This document shows positions 8,216 to 16,031 of a stretch of DNA of 18,260 nt, in pieces. Made by a program: the position numbers and the translations under genes. The notes beneath the pieces are model-generated. The model did not search any database. It was not told the DNA's origin and was given only the letters and a program-made list of their open reading frames with translations. Each line of letters starts with the position of its first letter. Within the stretch, counting starts at the first letter, position 1. This stretch comes from JBIOJM01 sp044450785 (GTDB taxonomy: Bacteria > Planctomycetota > Planctomycetia > Isosphaerales > Isosphaeraceae): positions 1 through 18,260 of the forward strand of contig JBIOJM010000203.1 in the NCBI GenBank assembly GCA_044450785.1. Direction: 5' to 3'.

Positions 8216-8776
8216 ATGTCCACAGCGGGAAAAGTTCTTGCCGTCTTGTTCTTGCTCGTGTCCTTGATCTGGCTCGTCCTGACGGCGGGGGTCGCTCAGC
8301 TCAACACCAATGGTAACACCAAGCTCCACAACTTGACGGTCGAAGTGGAGAAGCTGGGGGCGAATCTCGAGGAGACCCAGCACGACATCGTTTCACTGCT
8401 CGATCAGACGTCCCAGACTCAGGAGCAAATGGACCGCGATTTTACTCTGCTCCGCACAGCCCAGTCTGAAATCGAGAAGTCCCGCTCTCAAATCCAAGAA
8501 ACTCTGTTGCGCCTTCAATATCAGCTTGCGACCGTCGAGGAGACCATCAAGAGCGCACAGACCGCTCTCGAGCACCGCATCACCGAGCAGCAAGAGGAAA
8601 CCAAGGCGCTGGCCGAGGCGAAAACGGAGGTCCAAACCCTCATGGATGATAGCGCCAAGCTGATGGCCCGGCTCACAACGCTCCGTAAGGACTTTCAGAC
8701 AACGTACCAGGCGAACATCGAGATGCTCGGTAAGCTAGGCCGATCGCAAGAGGGCCGGCGCGAGAGGGCGAACTGA
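8216..8776 (+). CDS. Membrane-anchored coiled-coil protein
   Basis: A 186-residue protein with one N-terminal membrane helix (about residues 6-27, AVLFLLVSLIWLVLTAGVA) and then a long charged coiled coil (about 40-175) rich in Glu, Gln, Leu and Lys with heptad-like spacing. There is no recognisable catalytic domain and I know no family name for it. ATG 8216 is well supported by a GGGAGAG ribosome site 5 bases upstream. It is the first gene of a tight operon: the lipid kinase gene begins 8 bp after its stop. The likely topology is membrane-anchored with the coil in the periplasm or cytoplasm. Its place suggests a structural or scaffolding role in envelope assembly, inferred only from position. 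Confidence 0.8.
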   Translation: MSTAGKVLAVLFLLVSLIWLVLTAGVAQLNTNGNTKLHNLTVEVEKLGANLEETQHDIVSLLDQTSQTQEQMDRDFTLLRTAQSEIEKSRSQIQETLLRLQYQLATVEETIKSAQTALEHRITEQQEETKALAEAKTEVQTLMDDSAKLMARLTTLRKDFQTTYQANIEMLGKLGRSQEGRRERAN

Positions 8777-8784
8777 CGGGAGCC

Positions 8785-9912
8785 GTGCAGAGCCATCAGA
8801 TTCCTCCTGCAGATCCGGGTCGACCCGCGCCGGCGGGCGCGAGCGAGCGCGATCAGAGCCTGTGGGGTTGGGTTGGGATCGCGGCCAACCGAAACTCGGG
8901 GATCGGCCGTGGCTTGCGTTCGGTGCACCGGCTGGTCGCCGCATTGCGGCGAGTCGGACTGGGCGCGGAGATCGCCTGGACTCCCGAGGCGCGAGCGGCA
9001 CTGGTGAGCCACTCCGCCGCCGACCCTCGCTGCCGGTGCCTGATCGCGGTGGGGGGTGATGGCACGGTCTCGGCCCTGATCAACGAAGGGCCCAGCGTGC
9101 CGTTGACCGTCCTGCCGGCGGGTACGGAGAATCTGGTGGCCCAGCATTTCAGCTTGGGCCGCGACCCGAAGGTCTTGGCCGGCCTGATCGCCGCGGGCCG
9201 GCCTGTCCGGGTCGACTTGGGCCGGGCCGCGGAACGGCGGTTCTTGCTCATGGTTGGATTCGGCTTCGATGCTGACATCGTGACCCGCCACCATCAGGCG
9301 CGCGTTTCACGCCTGGGGTTGATCCGGCCGACCAGCCGTCTGGCCTATGTCCGGCCGATCTTGCAATCGAGTCTATCTTACCGGTTCCCGAGGATCTCCG
9401 TACGGATCGCCGACCCCGGGACCCAAGAGGTCATGACCGGCACGACCGTATTCATCTTCAACATGCCACGCTATGCCTTGGGCCTACCGTTCGCACCCAC
9501 GGCGCGTGAGGACGATGGTTGGCTTGACCTGGTGGTCTTTCGCGACCCCGGACCGCTCCAGGCGTTGTATTACCTCTGGAAGGTCTTCCGGGGAACCCAC
9601 CTCGACCAGCCTGGCGTGTTTCATCGGCGGGTCAAGAAACTGGTGGTCACCGCGGACGAGCCGATACCCGTTCAAATCGACGGTGACCCGGGGGGTTACG
9701 TGCTTCCGGCCGATCTAGCGCCGCGGGAATCACCGATCGATGCAGCCGGCGAATCGCAACCTGGCGATTCGGGCGGCATCGGCCATGCCGCCGATTCGGC
9801 CGCCGGCTGGACCGTCGAGGTCCTTCCCGCCGCGCTGGACGTGATTGCCCCGACAGACTGTCGCACGCGGCCGACTCGAGTTCCGCTCGCCAGCGAGGGT
9901 CTTGCGCGATAA
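8785..9912 (+). CDS. Diacylglycerol/lipid kinase family protein
   Basis: A 375-residue member of the DAGK_cat/YegS-like lipid kinase family, which transfers phosphate from ATP to diacylglycerol, sphingoid bases or related lipids at the membrane. The nucleotide-binding start (about 30-45, GIAANRNSGIGRG) and the signature GGDGTVSALINEG (Gly90-Gly91-Asp92-Gly93-Thr94) are intact, followed by LPAGTENLVAQHF, the equivalent of the usual LPxGTxNDFA. The beta-rich C-terminal lobe (about 185-312) ends at IPVQIDGDPGG. About 60 extra low-complexity residues follow, beyond the usual length near 300. GTG 8785 is the start, 8 bp after the previous stop; a GGGAG element is very close to it, so translational coupling is likely. 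kdsA follows after 9 bp. The exact lipid substrate is unknown. Confidence 0.87.
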   Translation: MQSHQIPPADPGRPAPAGASERDQSLWGWVGIAANRNSGIGRGLRSVHRLVAALRRVGLGAEIAWTPEARAALVSHSAADPRCRCLIAVGGDGTVSALINEGPSVPLTVLPAGTENLVAQHFSLGRDPKVLAGLIAAGRPVRVDLGRAAERRFLLMVGFGFDADIVTRHHQARVSRLGLIRPTSRLAYVRPILQSSLSYRFPRISVRIADPGTQEVMTGTTVFIFNMPRYALGLPFAPTAREDDGWLDLVVFRDPGPLQALYYLWKVFRGTHLDQPGVFHRRVKKLVVTADEPIPVQIDGDPGGYVLPADLAPRESPIDAAGESQPGDSGGIGHAADSAAGWTVEVLPAALDVIAPTDCRTRPTRVPLASEGLAR

Positions 9913-9921
9913 TATTTAGGG

Positions 9922-10761
9922 ATGGTTCCTCCCAACCCCGTCACGGTCGGCCCGATTCAGATCGGTCGGGATCGGCCCCTGGCCTTGATCGCCGGTCCCT
10001 GCGTGATGGAACCGGGTGACATGTCGTTGCGGATCGCGCGGCACCTGGTCGAGATCTGCGGGGCGGCAGGCGTTCCCCTGATCTTCAAGGCATCGTTCGA
10101 CAAAGCCAACCGGACGTCCGGATCGAGCTATCGCGGGCCGGGGCTGGTTGAGGGGATGAAGGTCTTCGCGCGGGTCAAGGCCGAGACCGGCTTGCCGGTG
10201 ACAACAGACCTGCATGAAACGAGCCAGGCGATGGCGATGGGTGAGATGGTGGACTTGATCCAGGTGCCGGCGTTCCTGGCGCGTCAGACGGATCTGCTGG
10301 AAGCAGCGGCGCGGACGGGCCGGCCGGTGAACGTCAAGAAGGGGCAGTTCATGGCCCCGTGGGACATGACGAACGTGGTGACCAAGCTGACCGCCTCGGG
10401 GGCCTCAGGGGTGCTCTTGACCGAGCGTGGCACGACATTCGGCTATGGCCGGCTTGTCAACGACTTCCGCGCCATCCCGCAGATGCAGTCGACCGGCGCG
10501 CCGGTCGTCTTCGACGCAACGCATTCGGTGCAGCTTCCCAGCGCAGGGGCGGGGGGCACAGCCTCTTCGGGCCAGCGTGAAATGATCCCCACCTTGTGCC
10601 GCGCGGCGGTCGCTGCCGGCTGCGACGCCCTCTTTCTCGAAGTGCACCCGGACCCGGACCACGCCCTGTCCGACGGTCCTAATTCTCTTCAAATAAATGA
10701 CTTAGCTGACTTACTTCGCACCTGTCTCCGGATTCGCGATGCGATCACGGCGGATTCGTAG
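9922..10761 (+). CDS. kdsA: 3-deoxy-8-phosphooctulonate (KDO-8-P) synthase
   Basis: A 279-residue enzyme that condenses phosphoenolpyruvate with arabinose 5-phosphate to make KDO-8-phosphate for lipopolysaccharide. The (beta/alpha)8 family marks are complete: LIAGPCVME, IFKASFDKANRTS, GLPVTTDLHE, DLIQVPAFLARQTDLL, VNVKKGQFM, FDATHSVQLP and FLEVHPDPDHALSDGP. The residue before VME is Cys27, not the Asn of E. coli-type enzymes. With His201, Glu240 and Asp251 it forms the metal-ligand set of the metal-dependent class (as in Aquifex aeolicus, whose ligand spacing is almost the same). ATG 9922 is 9 bp after the lipid kinase stop. Length is normal. It is the last gene of the operon and indicates that this organism makes a KDO-containing outer membrane glycolipid. 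Confidence 0.96.
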   Translation: MVPPNPVTVGPIQIGRDRPLALIAGPCVMEPGDMSLRIARHLVEICGAAGVPLIFKASFDKANRTSGSSYRGPGLVEGMKVFARVKAETGLPVTTDLHETSQAMAMGEMVDLIQVPAFLARQTDLLEAAARTGRPVNVKKGQFMAPWDMTNVVTKLTASGASGVLLTERGTTFGYGRLVNDFRAIPQMQSTGAPVVFDATHSVQLPSAGAGGTASSGQREMIPTLCRAAVAAGCDALFLEVHPDPDHALSDGPNSLQINDLADLLRTCLRIRDAITADS

Positions 10762-10815
10762 AGCCAGAGCTCATCCGCGGGTTGGAATCGACTGCTGACC
10801 CGGAGCGACCGGCCT

Positions 10816-10834
10816 GAGGCTGCTGCGCAGCCTC
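10816..10834 (+). terminator. Hairpin downstream of kdsA, possible terminator
   Basis: GAGGCTGC (10816-10823) and GCAGCCTC (10827-10834) form a perfect 8-bp GC-rich stem around a TGC loop, about 55 bp after the kdsA stop. There is no T-tract, so termination would be weak or factor-aided. It lies in the 292-bp gap before the next gene, which otherwise shows nothing I can name. Confidence 0.35.
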
Positions 10835-11053
10835 CGGTGAGTGATCGTCCCGCGCTGATCATAGAGGGTCGGAGGTGCCGGCCGAACCTTGACGGCCTGT
10901 CGGTCGTAAAATAGAGGAAAAATAGGGCAGAGGACGACAAGGACTCTCGCCGCGCGCGCATCGATACCTCACAATACAAGGGCGTGAGTCGCCGGCCGCC
11001 CGGAACGTCCCGGAATCCGCGGCGGCGATCGATCACCATAGGAGTCTTCCAGG

Positions 11054-12658
11054 TTGAATCGTCGAATTCCTCGATGGAGCGGACTGGCGGCCACCGCTTC
11101 AGTCCTTGTGCTGCTCTTCGGCTGTGATTACTCGCCTCCCGCATCCTTGGCTCCGACCGGCGGCAGCCTGGGCCCCAGCTCGCTTCCCGCGTTGGATTCC
11201 TCAGTCCCGGATTCGGTAGCCGGCTCTTTTCCCGTCCAGCGCGGGCAGGAGGAACGAACAGCGATCCTGGAGAGCTCGATCATGCTGATCCAGCGGGCGG
11301 CCCTTCAGCCCGGCGGAGAGAACTTCAAGGAAGCGGTCAAGAAACTGAACCAATACTTCGAGGGGACCAGGCATTCCGAGTACCAGTTGGATTCCGCGGC
11401 CCGAGAGTACCTGAAGACCCAGTTGCCGCCGAACTCGCTCAAGGATCTGGAAAACAGGAACTGGTCGCTACGCGACACGCGGCACCTCGAAGACTGCATG
11501 ATGTACTACAAGGTAGCGAGCCGGGTGGCGGGGACGGGCGAGGACCTGGAGAAGGTTCGCCGGGTCTTTGACTGGGTGATGCGGCAGATTCAGTTGGTGC
11601 CGCCCGGATCGTTGCGATCAGCCCAGTTGCCCCACGTTTTCGCGCGGCCCTACGACGTGCTCCTTCGAGGAATGGCCACCGAGGCGGACGGTTTCTGGTC
11701 GGAGCGCGCGTGGGTGTTCATGGTCTTGTGTCGCCAACTCGGCATCGACACGGGCTTGATCACCTATAGCAAGAGCAACACGCTCGAACCGCCCGTTTCG
11801 AATTCTGGATTGAACTTCGAGATCGAGGCGGCCTTATATGGCCTGCGGAGGGGACCGAAGCCGCCCGTCGTCTGGATTTGCGCGGCGCTGATCGATGGCA
11901 GGGCATACCTGTTCGACGCGCGCCTCGGGCTCGAAATCCCCGGTCCAGACGGCACGGGTGTGGCAACGCTCGAGCAAGCCCTGGCTGACCCGGCGATCCT
12001 TGAGCGGATGAACCTCCCGGGGCTCTCACCCTACGGCACGAGCCGGGCCTCGCTGCTGGGCAGCCGGACGAAGATCGGCATTCTGATCGACTCCAGCACG
12101 GGTTATTTCTCGCCCAAGATGAAGCTGCTGGAGCGCGAGCTGGTGGGTAAAGACCGATCGATCCTCTATCGCGATCCAGCCGAACAGCGCGACCATTTCG
12201 CGCAGGTCCTGGGCGACAGGAGCGGTGGAGTGTTGCTTTGGGGGTTGCCGCTCGAGGTCGAGACTCGGCTCTTCAAGGACCAGCAGTACGTCGCATCGAT
12301 CCAGTGGTCTCTGTTTCTGTTCCGGCCCGAGTTCCCCCTGGTTTACGCGCGTGTCAAGCAGCTTCGCGGAGAGCAAGAGCTCGATGAAGCGATCGAGGAG
12401 TACGTGAGATTCCGCTTCGCGGAGAATCCGCGTTTGGTCAACAACAAGAAAGTGCCGATACCTCAGGACATTCAGGACGGATTGGATGTCTACGCGACGT
12501 ACTACCTCGCACTGGCCCACCTGGAGCGGGGGCAACCTGGACCAGGCCGAGCTGATGTTCCGCAACACACTCGAGCTCTTGCCCGAGCCTGGGCCGAACC
12601 AGCCCTACTACAACATGTTTCGCTGGGGTGCCAACGCCAACCTGGGCCGGATCTATGA
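11054..12658 (+). CDS. Lipoprotein with transglutaminase-like fold, frameshifted
   Basis: A 534-residue predicted lipoprotein. TTG 11054 is the start, with AGGAG 9 bases upstream. A hydrophobic signal ends in the lipobox LLFGC, so Cys24 should be lipidated. Residues about 170-300 resemble a transglutaminase-like domain: 'SERAWVFMVLCRQLGID' matches the helix after the catalytic Cys, and 'VVWICAALIDGRAYLFDARLG' matches the His...Asp strands. However, the Cys position is Trp215 and the His position Val272; only Asp288 remains, so it is probably non-catalytic. From about residue 493 the frame becomes wrong: after HLERG the product reads a Pro/Ala/Arg-rich tail of about 40 residues, while TPR-like sequence continues in the next frame from 12531. 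Removing one G from the five-G run at 12528-12532 restores a product of about 604 residues ending at 12869. The role is unknown. Confidence 0.75.
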   Translation: MNRRIPRWSGLAATASVLVLLFGCDYSPPASLAPTGGSLGPSSLPALDSSVPDSVAGSFPVQRGQEERTAILESSIMLIQRAALQPGGENFKEAVKKLNQYFEGTRHSEYQLDSAAREYLKTQLPPNSLKDLENRNWSLRDTRHLEDCMMYYKVASRVAGTGEDLEKVRRVFDWVMRQIQLVPPGSLRSAQLPHVFARPYDVLLRGMATEADGFWSERAWVFMVLCRQLGIDTGLITYSKSNTLEPPVSNSGLNFEIEAALYGLRRGPKPPVVWICAALIDGRAYLFDARLGLEIPGPDGTGVATLEQALADPAILERMNLPGLSPYGTSRASLLGSRTKIGILIDSSTGYFSPKMKLLERELVGKDRSILYRDPAEQRDHFAQVLGDRSGGVLLWGLPLEVETRLFKDQQYVASIQWSLFLFRPEFPLVYARVKQLRGEQELDEAIEEYVRFRFAENPRLVNNKKVPIPQDIQDGLDVYATYYLALAHLERGQPGPGRADVPQHTRALARAWAEPALLQHVSLGCQRQPGPDL

Positions 12659-12869
12659 ATCCAAGAAGGACAATCGCCGCGCCATCGCCCACTGGACCCA
12701 GCACGATCCGACCGCGCAATACGTCGGCAACCTGCTGCGCGCGCGCGAGCTACTCTGGCGCGACCCGATGGTCGGGGCCGTCTCGCTTCCGTCCGCTCCC
12801 CAGCCCAAGCCGAGGGCCCCGAGGCCGGCCGAGCCGCCGAAAGCTCCGCGCGCCAGAGCCGGACCTTGA
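12531..12869 (+). CDS. Displaced TPR-like C-terminus of the lipoprotein
   Basis: This stretch encodes the natural continuation of the preceding lipoprotein in the +1 frame, starting GNLDQAELMFRNTLELL and going on to NANLGRIYESKKDNRRAIAHW and NLLRARELLWRDP. Joined to the upstream 'YYLALAHLERG' it gives about two TPR-type helix pairs, then a Pro/Ala/Arg tail to the stop at 12869. There is no independent start with a ribosome site at the beginning of this segment, so it is best read as part of the upstream gene, separated by a single inserted G. It could reflect a sequencing error, a recent mutation or, less likely, programmed frameshifting. Confidence 0.65.
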   Translation, partial: GNLDQAELMFRNTLELLPEPGPNQPYYNMFRWGANANLGRIYESKKDNRRAIAHWTQHDPTAQYVGNLLRARELLWRDPMVGAVSLPSAPQPKPRAPRPAEPPKAPRARAGP

Positions 12870-12946
12870 CCGGCTGCCGTTTCACGAAACGCCTGGATGG
12901 CGCTTGACAAACCGCCGCGGCGGGCCGAGACCACTCGAGCGCCGTG

Positions 12947-13108
12947 TCAGGCCACGAGTTGCTTGTCCTCGATCAGTTTCAGGCAAAGCGCCCGCATGAC
13001 GGACAACCCGTGCAGGAAGAGGTTGACCATCGCGAAAATGGCAAGGCGATCCGCCGCGTCCTCACCGGTCGCGGAGAGTAGACTCTTGAGATGAACCGGA
13101 GGTTTCAC
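12947..13108 (-). CDS. Possible 53-residue small protein
   Basis: A GTG start at 13108 with an AAGAGG ribosome-site-like element about 6 bases upstream opens a 53-codon frame ending in TGA at 12947-12949. The predicted peptide begins MKPPVHLKSLLSATGED and continues with a hydrophobic amphipathic stretch (RLAIFAMVNLFLHGLSV) and a charged end (KLIEDKQLVA), a protein-like composition. It overlaps the last 47 bases of the DUF4198-DUF3386 gene in a different frame, so it could be translationally coupled. I do not recognise it, and a chance frame in GC-rich DNA remains quite possible. Confidence 0.3.
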   Translation of the reverse strand: MKPPVHLKSLLSATGEDAADRLAIFAMVNLFLHGLSVMRALCLKLIEDKQLVA

Positions 13109-14516
13109 GATAGCCTCTTGTCAGCTTGAAATCCGAGAACTGCACGGCCCGGACCGATAGCCCGGTGTCGGAAGCGGTCAGGACGGAGTGGGATGCCGGC
13201 AGGTCCCACGAGCCGACGCGCTGCCAGCGATCGAGATAGGTCTCGATCGAATTGAGCTTGCAGGTCGCGGTCTCCCAGTAGTGGACGACGTAACTGTGCG
13301 GCAAGAACCGTCCCTCGGGGTTCCGATCGTTGTCCAGGACGGTGATCGTCATGTTTTGGTTGCCCATCCGGCGATTGACGACCATGATCTGGCGGTCCTT
13401 GATGCGGTAGCTCGAGGCCATCTGCCCCCCTTCGACCGCAACCAGCCTGCCCAGGGGATGGTCTTCGTCCAGATCGGCGAACCGCAGCCGTGGCCCCTGC
13501 GAGCCGGACGAGTCGTCCGGTGGCGGTGGCAGTCGATGCATGACCAACGACTCGAGCTGGTCCTTGAGCCAGGGTTTGGCGATCGAGTCGTCGGTCTGAA
13601 CGTCGACCGAGCCGTCGCCCCGGACCGCGATCTTGCCGCTATAGGGCCGACCGTCGATCTGGCCGCTGATCGTGGCCGAGAATCCGGGGAAATCCCGCCA
13701 CTGGACGCGCTGGGCGATCGCTTCCTTGAAGAGCGCGACCGCTTCGGGGTCCCCCTCTCGGCTCTCGAGCGGCCAGTTGAAGGCCAGGGTGGCGAATTCG
13801 CGAATCTCGTCGTACTTCTTACCGTCGAGCTCGCCGGCTTGCTTGAGCGTCTGCCGAACATAAATCGAGTACCGGCCGGGTGCGGTCGGGGTCCAGCCGG
13901 CCGTGCCGTCCGGGCCAGCCTTGATGGTTTCCTCGCTCAAGTCGGAATCGATCGCGGTGAAGACCGCGCCGGCGATCGGCTTACCGTGCCGCAGAGCCAC
14001 CAGGCGGATGCGGCCTCTGAGTGAGCTCTTCTGGTCCTTGTCGTGGTCATCATCCTCGAAGGTCGGTTGGATCTCGAAGGGAATTTCTGCCCTGGGCGTC
14101 ATCCGGTTCAGTTCAAGGGCGACGCCGGCCGCTGCCTTGGGATAATAACGGAGCAAGAACGGAGTCTGGTTGGGGCGGGCCAAAACGCCGTACTCGCATT
14201 CCCCCACAACCACCAGGCTGCGGTCCGCCGGCAGCGGGGCCCTGAGCCGGTCGGCGGCTTGGAGCACTCGCAGCTCGTGAAACTCGCCCGGCCTTGTCTC
14301 CACCCAGAGCTTGGTGTGTGCCACCTTGGTGATGAACCGAGGGTCACCGGCCTCGGCCTGCTCGCTGAAATAGACTTCAGCCGACCGGCCCGCTTCGGCT
14401 TGCGTGCCGAGCCGGATGAACAGGAAGTGGGCGCGGACTTGGGCGGCAAACCCCAGCACGACGATTACCGCGATCCCCCCGCCGACGCACCGACCCAGCC
14501 GACCGTGACGGTTCAT
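13062..14516 (-). CDS. Secreted DUF4198-DUF3386 protein
   Basis: A 484-residue exported protein of unknown function. ATG 14516 is preferred over an upstream in-frame start at 14555 because GGAGAG lies about 10 bases before it and a signal peptide starts there (about 1-29, hydrophobic GGGIAVIVVLGFAA, ending QVRA). Cleavage would expose His30 (HFLFIRLG). Residues about 30-240 resemble DUF4198, a family linked to nickel/cobalt uptake (NikM-like) and often carrying an acidic/His loop, here EDDDHDKDQ. Residues about 253-470 match DUF3386: 'FPGFSATISGQIDGRPYSG', 'DQLESLVMHRLP', 'SSYRIKDRQIMVVNRRMG' and the ending 'VQFSDFKL'. DUF3386 is known mainly from cyanobacteria and has no assigned role. The pairing hints at a secreted metal- or ligand-binding protein; that is inference. 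Confidence 0.82.
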   Translation of the reverse strand: MNRHGRLGRCVGGGIAVIVVLGFAAQVRAHFLFIRLGTQAEAGRSAEVYFSEQAEAGDPRFITKVAHTKLWVETRPGEFHELRVLQAADRLRAPLPADRSLVVVGECEYGVLARPNQTPFLLRYYPKAAAGVALELNRMTPRAEIPFEIQPTFEDDDHDKDQKSSLRGRIRLVALRHGKPIAGAVFTAIDSDLSEETIKAGPDGTAGWTPTAPGRYSIYVRQTLKQAGELDGKKYDEIREFATLAFNWPLESREGDPEAVALFKEAIAQRVQWRDFPGFSATISGQIDGRPYSGKIAVRGDGSVDVQTDDSIAKPWLKDQLESLVMHRLPPPPDDSSGSQGPRLRFADLDEDHPLGRLVAVEGGQMASSYRIKDRQIMVVNRRMGNQNMTITVLDNDRNPEGRFLPHSYVVHYWETATCKLNSIETYLDRWQRVGSWDLPASHSVLTASDTGLSVRAVQFSDFKLTRGYRETSGSSQESTLRDR

Positions 14517-14830
14517 TGGGAAGTCTCTCCGTTTTGTGTGTCCTTGAGCGCTCACCCCACGCGCGAGCGATGTCTCGCCCGTCTTGTACGCCGGGGCCGT
14601 TGCACGGGTTCACCCCAGCGGGACATGGGATCAACACCCGTTGACTCTACCCATCCCCCTGGTTGTACGTCTACCCAGGTGGGGCGCGGGAGTCGGCCGG
14701 GGGGAAAGCCCATTCGATCGAGGGCCCTCGCGCCTGGATTTCGGAGGCCAAGATCGCTATGGACGGGATCACGAATCTGTTAGGCTGAGGCCTGGGATCG
14801 CCACGCGCTCTTGGGATGGAGCCTGAGCCC
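14517..14830. other. Divergent intergenic region
   Basis: This 314-bp gap lies between the leftward DUF4198-DUF3386 gene and the rightward glycosyltransferase gene and must hold both promoters. A TTGACT element at 14641-14646 would fit a plus-strand -35, but the region 17 bp downstream (TGTACG) is a poor -10. I find no RNA gene, convincing hairpin terminator or protein remnant. Confidence 0.35.
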
Positions 14831-15988
14831 ATGCGGATCTTGATGGTCACCTCGTTTCCGATCCCCGGCGACTACGACGGCACGGCGATGCTGCCGATCA
14901 AGATCATGCGCGCGCTCAAGCCGCGCGGGGTTGACGTGGTCGTGGCCTATTTGCACGCCCGGCCGCCGTGGGGCGCGACCTCGAAGGCCGGCGATTTCGA
15001 GGGGACGCCGATCCATCGGCTCCCCCCGTTGGCCTGGGCCAGCGGTCTTGGCCTGAAGCGGATCGCCCGCGAGCAACCCTTCGACCTGGTTCACGCCCAG
15101 CACTACGGTGGGGCGACGCGGGCCTACCCGGCCTGTCGCCGGTACGGCTGGCCCATGGTGTACGAGATCCACTCACTCTTGGGCGACGAGGTGGAGCGGG
15201 ACCACCTGGGTCGAGGACTCGTCTTCCGAACTTACCGGGCGCTGGAGCGGCGTGTCTTTCGCCATGCAGCCGCAGTCATCGCCCTGGGTGAGCCGGTCAA
15301 AGAGGTCGTGATCGCGGAGAAAGGGGTACCGGCCGATCGGGTGAGGGTGATTTATCCCGGCATCGACCTGGGCGAATACGGCGCACCGGGTGAGCCGGCG
15401 TCGATCTCGGGGGTCGGTCCCGAGCACAAGGTCGTGATGTATGTGGGCAGCATCGTCCATCCCAACCAGGGGGTTCCGATTCTGGTCGAAGCCTTGCCTC
15501 GGGTGTTCGCCGCCGTGCCCGAGGCACGTTGCGTCCTGGTCGGCGGTCCCGCCGAGGTGGGGGCGACCTACCGGGCCCAGCTCGGTGCCTACGGCGACCG
15601 GCTGATCGTGCTGACCGGCCAGACACCGCGGCAGGTCGTCGCGCTGACGCGCCGTGCCGACGTCCTGGTGCATTCCAGGCTCGCCTGCCGCGAGAATTAC
15701 TCGGTCCAGAGCAAGATCGCCGTATACCTGGCCGCGGGCCGGCCCATCGTGGCGACGGACTTCGGCGATTATCAGCACCTCCTTGGGACCTCAGGCGCGG
15801 GCCTCCTGACGCCAGTCGCCTCCGGCCCCCTGGCCGAAGCCGTCATCAGGGTCCTCGGCGACCCCGCGCTCGCGGCTCGCCTGGCCGCCGCCACGGGCCC
15901 CGTCGCCCGGGAGTACTTCGCGATGGACCGCAACATCGACCGCTACATCGATGTCTACCAGCGAGCGATCGCCGCGGGGCCTCGCTGA
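14831..15988 (+). CDS. Glycosyltransferase family 4 protein
   Basis: A 385-residue GT-B fold enzyme that would move a sugar from an activated donor to a glycan or lipid acceptor on the cytoplasmic face. The N-terminal domain begins MRILMVTSFPIPGDYDG and includes FDLVHAQHYGG and MVYEIHSLLGDE. The C-terminal donor domain starts near KVVMYVGSIVHPNQGV and carries ENYSVQSKIAVYLAAGRPIVATD, the GT4 donor-binding equivalent of the E-x7-E region, here relaxed to a 'SKIAVYLAAG' form common in capsule and exopolysaccharide transferases. ATG 14831 is chosen over ATG 14816 because GGAG lies 9 bases before it and the Rossmann strand starts right at this Met. No glycan cluster surrounds it, so it is an orphan transferase. 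It ends 43 bp before the convergent membrane protein gene. Confidence 0.9.
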   Translation: MRILMVTSFPIPGDYDGTAMLPIKIMRALKPRGVDVVVAYLHARPPWGATSKAGDFEGTPIHRLPPLAWASGLGLKRIAREQPFDLVHAQHYGGATRAYPACRRYGWPMVYEIHSLLGDEVERDHLGRGLVFRTYRALERRVFRHAAAVIALGEPVKEVVIAEKGVPADRVRVIYPGIDLGEYGAPGEPASISGVGPEHKVVMYVGSIVHPNQGVPILVEALPRVFAAVPEARCVLVGGPAEVGATYRAQLGAYGDRLIVLTGQTPRQVVALTRRADVLVHSRLACRENYSVQSKIAVYLAAGRPIVATDFGDYQHLLGTSGAGLLTPVASGPLAEAVIRVLGDPALAARLAAATGPVAREYFAMDRNIDRYIDVYQRAIAAGPR

Positions 15989-16031
15989 CTTCATCTGACA
16001 ATTCCTGCAAGCTTGAGTAACTCGGGGCTGT

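Noticed and set aside
12879..12923. Short palindromes CGTTTCACGAAACG (12879-12892) and CCGCCGCGGCGG (12912-12923)
   Set aside because: They lie between convergent genes but lack loops or T-tracts suited to a terminator, and short GC palindromes are expected by chance here.
14641..14669. TTGACT as a -35 box for the glycosyltransferase gene
   Set aside because: The hexamer 17 bp downstream (TGTACG) matches the -10 consensus poorly, so I do not call a promoter.
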